NCBI RefSeq assembly: GCF_000304475.1
Contig: NC_018943.1
Span: 496,001-560,000, forward strand
Length of the DNA: 64,000 nt
Direction of reading: 5' to 3'
Source of the DNA: Kazachstania africana CBS 2517
Lineage: Eukaryota; Ascomycota; Saccharomycetes; Saccharomycetales; Saccharomycetaceae
The notes under the pieces were generated by a model. The model made no database searches, had not been told where the DNA came from, and was given only the letters and a program-made list of their open reading frames with translations. Positions 59,701 through 64,000 of the stretch are shown one piece after another (the stretch's first letter is position 1; each line of letters begins with the position of its first letter). The translations under genes were made by a program, and so were the position numbers.

Positions 59701-60201
59701 GCGCTTCCACCTAATATTTGGTTTCAATCTTTCTATATTTCTTTCACCATAAGTTTTCCTTCTCTTCGATTGTGTGAACAACCATTGTGATGAAGGTGTG
59801 CCCGATGAAGAGCTTGATGCAGCAGGTGCTGGTGAAGACGGCGTCTGGTCAAACATATCTTTTTTTTCATTGTTGTAATGCTCAAAGTAATATGTTATAG
59901 CATTAGATAATCGATCTTGTGAGTCCCTAAATTTATTATACAGTTCTTCACAGATATTATCACTCATCTCTGGGATTATACTTTTAAGCTCAGTACAGAA
60001 TACCTGCATCGTGACATTTCCTTCTGGAATGACTGATTCTGCTTGTGACTTTGGTACATCCTCAACAGAATGATCAGCGAATAAGAAGGAAGATTTATTT
60101 TCCAATGATTTATCGAATATTAACTGAGTTTCCTGTGAGGATTCTAGCTCATCCTTAAAGAACCTTTTTTTTTCAGAGTCGTTCTGCTCTGTTTCTATCA
60201 T
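56758..60201 (-). CDS. RAD5: Rad5, SNF2/RING ubiquitin ligase for post-replication repair
   Basis: From the ATG at 60201 the protein is 1147 residues (S. cerevisiae Rad5 is 1169). A HIRAN domain lies at about 165-285. SNF2 motifs follow: DEMGLGKT near 515 and DEGH near 659 (Rad5 uses DEGH instead of DEAH). A C3HC4 RING (CSICTTEPI to CPNC, about 892-938) sits between the two helicase halves. Motif VI DRIHRIGQ is near 1095. It poly-ubiquitinates PCNA with Mms2-Ubc13 and remodels stalled forks. An MluI cell-cycle box lies upstream. A TTG codon directly precedes the ATG and was ignored. Confidence 0.97.
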   Translation of the reverse strand: MIETEQNDSEKKRFFKDELESSQETQLIFDKSLENKSSFLFADHSVEDVPKSQAESVIPEGNVTMQVFCTELKSIIPEMSDNICEELYNKFRDSQDRLSNAITYYFEHYNNEKKDMFDQTPSSPAPAASSSSSGTPSSQWLFTQSKRRKTYGERNIERLKPNIRWKRFIGALQVTAMATRPTIRPLKYGTELKLLKTSSSPKIYDTTGRKKSTMANYVRVFDNKESRELGRFSEDIAQTIYPLLDTDEISFEVTMVYCGNKRLSIGDNFILQVDCFLSSLLFDSSKNGYAPDVNHDFHRRSWENSKKGIVETEEELQRRSRTTALISLFDKLSLRPILKEAEDTEKINKSFTNDTEVIDLEDDETLDRIMSQDSEALEATTHNEDSMNLNQLKNFYNITQSSDSLKILPETEPSKDVFKLELRKYQKQGLTWMLRREHEFEKAAGDDKEIDSNMMNPLWRQFMWPKNMSWTAQKLEDHCEDLSEDIFFYANLHTGEFSFEKPILKTMTRGGILSDEMGLGKTISTLALISTVPYDSEAIGKKLFKTETALSDTDETFKRRPYASKTSLVVVPMSLLNQWSDEFQKANASSTMYSEVYYGGNVTNLKKLLTQVKNPPTIVFTTYGIVQNEWSKLLKEHKDKDMSEPTTGLFSLDFYRIVIDEGHIIRNRSAATSKAIMNLSSKCRWVLTGTPIINRLDDLYSLVKFLALEPWSQIGYWKAFVSTPFENKNYKQAFDVVNAILEPVLLRRTKQMKDTNGKPLVELPPKEIRVEKLKLNKSQEGVYKLLLDRAESSVRSGLARGDLLKKYSTILVHILRLRQVCCDVRLIGTQDENDEDLLNSNSFFSQASDNDIMLKDALSESYECNFTQEDLDAAISRLQEKYTKKEQLKSLECSICTTEPIKFEKLIFLECGHPYCEGCLAEYFEYQKQKKLNSKCPNCRLTISSNRLLTVDRNGISDNITFIQYNNNPKSAKIAALLRHLQQLQDSSSGEHVVVFSQFSSYLDILERELSEFLPAKTTKIYKFDGRLSLKERSTILSDFQVKDFAKQKILLLSLKAGGVGLNLTCASHAFMMDPWWSPSMEDQAIDRIHRIGQQNSVNVTRFIIENSIEEKMLRIQERKRTIGEAMDADEDERRKRRIEEIKMLFE

Positions 60202-60374
60202 CAAACTGTATACGTTACGGTTTTTATATCAACAGTATTGCTATTTTTTAGAGCAAAATCATAGACATCTATACTAAATAGAATATCGATCTGAATTTGC
60301 ATTATTTGATTTTAGCGGGCATCTGATATTTGAACAGAGCGCGTCTTTTCCCTCGCTTTCTTTCTTTTTTCTTA

Positions 60375-60380
60375 ACGCGT
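60375..60380. promoter_or_regulatory. RAD5: MCB element before RAD5
   Basis: ACGCGT lies 174 bp upstream of the RAD5 start, in the gap after STO1. A half-matching GCGCGTC is near 60339. MBF-bound MCB boxes drive G1/S expression of replication and repair genes. Confidence 0.55.
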
Positions 60381-60541
60381 TGTTATTATTTGACATGAAT
60401 AAGTAAAAATTTAGAGTCTCAAAATCTAGAAGCATGCAAGGTTATTTTCTATTTGTTGCAGAAAAAAAAATTTTGTTAAGAGCAAGCAAGAAAACACTAT
60501 TTGGCGAGTGGACAGATTACATTAGTATCTTATATATCCTA

Positions 60542-63082
60542 TTAGACGGCGATGTATCTTAATTCTTCAATCCATTGACTTAATTGCGACCTGGTCTGAT
60601 CATGAGAAATATTTTTGACTTCCTCCTTTAAGAAATTAGTCAAATAATGGTAACCGTTGGCATATCTTCTTAATAAACTTTTTAGAAGATTGAGTGTAGT
60701 GAGACGTTTCCAGTCAAGGTCATGTGTTTTGGTTTTATCAGACATCTCACTTGAATATTTTAATACCTCCAGAGTTTTGTTTAAGTTTTTGCAAAGCTCC
60801 CTGAATATGTATTGATACGTTTCAAACTTAGTAGAATAAGAATATTGTTCGTCATCCAAATTTTTAAAGATACATTCTACTGCAGTATAATCAGTTAATG
60901 CGAAGTTTCTATTTTCAGCTTCTGTTAAAATAAATTCTAGGATTGCTTTCGAAGAAACTAGGCCCTTGAATTTAACGGTATTGGTTATTAGGAAACCAGT
61001 TTGTGAACTTGTGTTCCAAAATCTCAAAATGGCTTGTACAATGGTAAATTCTATTATACTTCGATCAAGGATTAACGTTTTGAAAATTGCTTTCAAATCA
61101 TCTGCAAAATCGTCAATGTATTTATTGGCATGTGATAATGATCTTCTACCGGAAAAACAGAGGCATTGAATCAATAAGCTGATAATAAAGTGGTCAAAAT
61201 TTGAAATTTCGGTTTTGTAGTTCTCTTTCAGTGTGTTTACAATATCAAAAAGTTTTCCCATATGTCTTTCTTTAGACGATAGATGGAAATATTCTATTAT
61301 TCTTTCTGTAAAATTCTGATATGGAAAGTCATCTTGTAGATAAAAGAATCTCAACTTTTCATCGAACTCTAAAGTCATTGAATTATCTGAAAAAAACGAG
61401 TTGTAGTATGCATTCAATGATCTCACTGAAATGAAGGTAGGGGAAATAAATTTTGTAAAGCACTGAGGCAAACTTTCTTCAACTTCTGCTGAGTTTGATG
61501 TCAGACGTAATTCTTTTGCAATAACATTGCTTATGAATATCATTTGGGGGTTATAAATTTGTTTATTCAATTTTTTGTAATCATTCTCCCATTCATTCCA
61601 CTTCCAGCTGAAGTTAAAATTGCTTAATTGAATGGAAAACCATTCATGAAATATTAATCTAAGTTCAATGTCGATATGAGACAGATTGTGATAAAAGAAT
61701 CTAAACGCTTTCCCGAAAACTGGAGCTATTATTTTCGGGGAGTTTTGACAGATTTCGACAAGCAATGTGTAGTAATATGCAAAGGGTTTTGTAGAATATG
61801 GTAATTTGAATAATAATGACAGTATTGCTTCAATAACTAAGTTTTCTATTTTTACAGCCTGCATTAATGAAGTATTTCCTTCAAACGTCATTGTGTTTTT
61901 TTCTGACGATGACGAGACTTGTACAAACAATCCATTCTGGAAGAACAAATCGAGTGACATAATTTGCTTTGCAACTTCCTCTCTGTTAAACTCTAGATTT
62001 TGAACTATGTCTATCACGATATCTTGTAATAAATGGGTATGAAATGGAGTTAATTGTGTTAATGCAGCAATTGATGTGGTTCCAGATGGTTGGAAAACTT
62101 TAAATAAGCATCTGGGGGATTTCCATAAGTTATCTATCGAACCCCTCGTTATAGACAGGCTCGCAAAAGGTTTGACTTCCTCTAAAGTTGGAATGACCAC
62201 TTTTAGTTTGGTCGCTGTCTTACGCCAAGTTCCAGTTAGTGATTTACCCCAATTGTGAAAGATTCGATCCAAATAGTTAAGATCAGATAGGATCATTCTT
62301 ACGCCTGGTAATATAACATTTTCTAAATCAATCATTTCGACTAGGACGTTCGGTGTAACTTCTTGTAACAAATTATAATTAATTTTTTTGAAGTTGTAAC
62401 GTCTTTCGAAGTCCTTCAATAATGTTTCAAAATTACGTATCAAAATCTCGTCACTTCTCTCAAAAATAAATAGATATGGGATATTTAGCAGCGTGTTGTG
62501 GAAAATTAATTCAGAAAGGGGATTTCTTGTTTGCTTGTGAACGTTGTTGAGATTAATGGAAAGATTTAACAAATTTTTGTAAATTGTAATGAGGTCATCA
62601 TGGTATAACAGAGGCGATAAGATCGAAAGTAATCTTAAAATCTGTTTAGTTGCATTCCAAGGGCCACCTTCATTTGCCAAGTGTACAGACCAGTCTTCAG
62701 TGTGGGTTGCATTTAGGGCAGTTTGCAATTGAGAAGCAAAAAAATCTAAAATTTGTGCACTTACATATCCATTTTTTTCATCAATTTTCAAAATAAGTAA
62801 ACCAATAAGAGGTTGTTTTTGAGGTTGCTCGAGTACTACAGCTAAAAGCGTACTCAGAAGGGCAATTCTGAAATAAGTACTGTTTTCAAACTCTTTACAG
62901 ATTGCTTCGCTCAGGAATAGTACATCCTCCTGCAACGATTTCCTCGATTCTCCAATTGTACATATATCAGGCATCATGTTCTTGCAAAGGTATACGATAT
63001 CTTCATGATCAGTTTTGACCTCCTTCATAGCTCCTTTGAACAGCTCCTGTACATTGCGATTGTTAAAGGCCACATCAACCAT
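60542..63082 (-). CDS. STO1: Large subunit of the nuclear cap-binding complex (CBP80)
   Basis: From the ATG at 63082 the protein is 846 residues (S. cerevisiae Sto1/Cbc1 is 861). Identity is clear from LCKNMMPDICTIGES near residue 34, EQPQKQPLIGLL, GPWNATKQILRLLSILSPL, FNREEVAKQIMSLDLFF, ICQNSPKIIAPVFGKAFRFFYHNL, FNFSWKWNEWE, and SGRRSLSHANKYI. The MIF4G helical repeats make the scaffold that binds Cbp20. It escorts capped RNA in splicing and export. S. cerevisiae STO1 has a 5' intron and a basic N terminus. Here no splice donor is found in the 261-bp upstream gap, and the N terminus (MVDVAFNNRNVQELFKG) lacks a basic cluster. The codon before (TTG) is not used. Confidence 0.95.
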   Translation of the reverse strand: MVDVAFNNRNVQELFKGAMKEVKTDHEDIVYLCKNMMPDICTIGESRKSLQEDVLFLSEAICKEFENSTYFRIALLSTLLAVVLEQPQKQPLIGLLILKIDEKNGYVSAQILDFFASQLQTALNATHTEDWSVHLANEGGPWNATKQILRLLSILSPLLYHDDLITIYKNLLNLSINLNNVHKQTRNPLSELIFHNTLLNIPYLFIFERSDEILIRNFETLLKDFERRYNFKKINYNLLQEVTPNVLVEMIDLENVILPGVRMILSDLNYLDRIFHNWGKSLTGTWRKTATKLKVVIPTLEEVKPFASLSITRGSIDNLWKSPRCLFKVFQPSGTTSIAALTQLTPFHTHLLQDIVIDIVQNLEFNREEVAKQIMSLDLFFQNGLFVQVSSSSEKNTMTFEGNTSLMQAVKIENLVIEAILSLLFKLPYSTKPFAYYYTLLVEICQNSPKIIAPVFGKAFRFFYHNLSHIDIELRLIFHEWFSIQLSNFNFSWKWNEWENDYKKLNKQIYNPQMIFISNVIAKELRLTSNSAEVEESLPQCFTKFISPTFISVRSLNAYYNSFFSDNSMTLEFDEKLRFFYLQDDFPYQNFTERIIEYFHLSSKERHMGKLFDIVNTLKENYKTEISNFDHFIISLLIQCLCFSGRRSLSHANKYIDDFADDLKAIFKTLILDRSIIEFTIVQAILRFWNTSSQTGFLITNTVKFKGLVSSKAILEFILTEAENRNFALTDYTAVECIFKNLDDEQYSYSTKFETYQYIFRELCKNLNKTLEVLKYSSEMSDKTKTHDLDWKRLTTLNLLKSLLRRYANGYHYLTNFLKEEVKNISHDQTRSQLSQWIEELRYIAV

Positions 63083-63343
63083 GCTGCTCAATTATGCTAT
63101 CTATGAAGGACAATTGTTTTTTCTTGTAAGTGAGGTAACAGCTATTAAAAGATAGATAGTTATAGAAATTGAAAAGAATCATTGAATTGTATATATTGGA
63201 ATTCGCCACAAAACCGCTCGTTATGTCTCTTTTATGAAATTAAAAATAGCCGCCCAACGTTTAAAGAAAAAAAAAATTGAAAAAAAATCGTGTTGAGAAA
63301 TTATATAAAATAGTAAGAGATTGCTTAAACTATTTCTATCTTT

Positions 63344-64000
63344 TCACATCTTTTCTAATTCCATTTTCAGTTGACTAATTGTGAAAGCCAAGTCATTAAC
63401 TTCTGGTTTGATCCCGTTTTTCTTGCACAATAACAGTTCTTCTGACACTAACCTTCTAGTCCTTTCTTCGTTTAATTCTTTGGTAAGCTTTCCCACAAGC
63501 CTCTTTGTTTCAATCAAATCTTTTAGAATTTGCATATGTGGGTTTGAACCTTTGATTTCTTTAATTGACTCTAGTTGCTCGGCTAGAACTCTGTTTTCAT
63601 TTAATAACTTCTTATTTTCATTGAATTGAAGAACCTGCTCTTTAGAAACATAGACCTGTTTGGAAGTTTTCCTATCACCAAAGAAGAAACTTGGTCGGTA
63701 GGCACACTTGTTTCCGGACAGTATAGGAATACTGGTGGAAGAATTGAGAAACTCTTGTTTCTTTTTGGTGACCGCTCGTTTGAAAGAGTCACCGCTAGCG
63801 ACGCTATCCTTGTCCTCCGCCTGCAAAAGAACCAAGTCAATACTTGATAAGGACTCAGTTCCACTTGCTTCAATAGCTTTGGAGCAAAGGTGGAATGGTT
63901 TGCTAAATAGAACGGGGTCTTCGTTATTCAGTTTTCTGCATGTTTCTAGCAATTTTTCCTTTTCTTCAACGAATGCCTCTTTTTCTTTTATCTCTAATTC
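63344..64000 (-). CDS. Coiled-coil protein, C-terminal part (5' end cut by window edge; Epo1-like candidate)
   Basis: The frame is open through the right edge, so the start is outside; about 218 residues are visible. A first part with PILSGNKCAYRPSFFFGDRK is followed by a C-terminal coiled coil (heptad Leu/Glu/Lys, about 105-200 of the visible part). I do not recognise the protein by sequence. Position next to STO1, in the same orientation, matches S. cerevisiae YMR124W (EPO1), a polarity/septin-linked protein; YLR031W lies near RAD5 and may be related. Treat the name as a positional guess. Confidence 0.7.
   Translation of the reverse strand, partial: ELEIKEKEAFVEEKEKLLETCRKLNNEDPVLFSKPFHLCSKAIEASGTESLSSIDLVLLQAEDKDSVASGDSFKRAVTKKKQEFLNSSTSIPILSGNKCAYRPSFFFGDRKTSKQVYVSKEQVLQFNENKKLLNENRVLAEQLESIKEIKGSNPHMQILKDLIETKRLVGKLTKELNEERTRRLVSEELLLCKKNGIKPEVNDLAFTISQLKMELEKM

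Overview
This window is nuclear DNA from a budding yeast of the family Saccharomycetaceae, most likely a lineage that descends from the yeast whole-genome duplication (WGD). Genes are dense and almost intron-free. The proteins are close orthologues of Saccharomyces cerevisiae ones: calmodulin, eEF1A and ribosomal protein L3 are nearly identical. The few introns use yeast GTATGT and TACTAAC signals, and the tRNAs are yeast-type. The genus cannot be fixed from the sequence alone.

Layout, left to right. (1) 1-3050: the truncated 3' end of YNG1, then RPL3, then two tandem small YCII-domain genes that have no S. cerevisiae counterpart I recognise. (2) 3589-48516: a long block collinear with S. cerevisiae chromosome II (YBR130C to YBR104W, inverted): SHE3, ATG14, VMA2, a small membrane protein, TPS1, PTC4, TFC1, MRPL36, GRS1, CBP6, MUD1, TEF2, TKL2, LYS2, RAD16, SUS1, YSA1, ALG1, CMD1, AIM3, IML3, PHO88, VID24 and YMC2. 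Set into it are a metallothionein gene and tRNA-Glu (between TEF2 and TKL2), and tRNA-Ser, PAN5 and SPE3 (between YSA1 and ALG1). OPY1 and CYC8, expected from S. cerevisiae, are absent. (3) 49104-51358: PHO86 and a SUN-family cell-wall gene, a pair that is also adjacent and convergent in S. cerevisiae (chromosome X). (4) 52619-64000: DHR1/ECM16, RAD5, STO1/CBC1 and a truncated coiled-coil gene. This run mixes genes that S. cerevisiae keeps on chromosomes XIII and XII.

Functionally the window is mostly housekeeping: translation (RPL3, TEF2, GRS1, DHR1, TFC1, tRNAs, MRPL36, CBP6), DNA repair (RAD16, RAD5), RNA processing and export (MUD1, STO1, SUS1), lysine, spermidine, pantothenate and trehalose metabolism, and ER/Golgi factors (ALG1, PHO88, PHO86). 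There is no transposon, CRISPR array or plasmid-like element.

The points most worth a second look are: a UUG-initiated mitochondrial form of GRS1; two SUS1 introns, the first with a non-consensus 5' splice site whose retention stops translation at once; an intron in MUD1; the tandem YCII genes, each with a Yap-type site about 140 bp upstream; a metallothionein gene with Ace1-type copper motifs; three exact RRPE motifs before RPL3; and a gene order that looks like an independent outcome of post-WGD gene loss. Orthologue names and S. cerevisiae positions come from memory of those proteins and their order; no database search was run.
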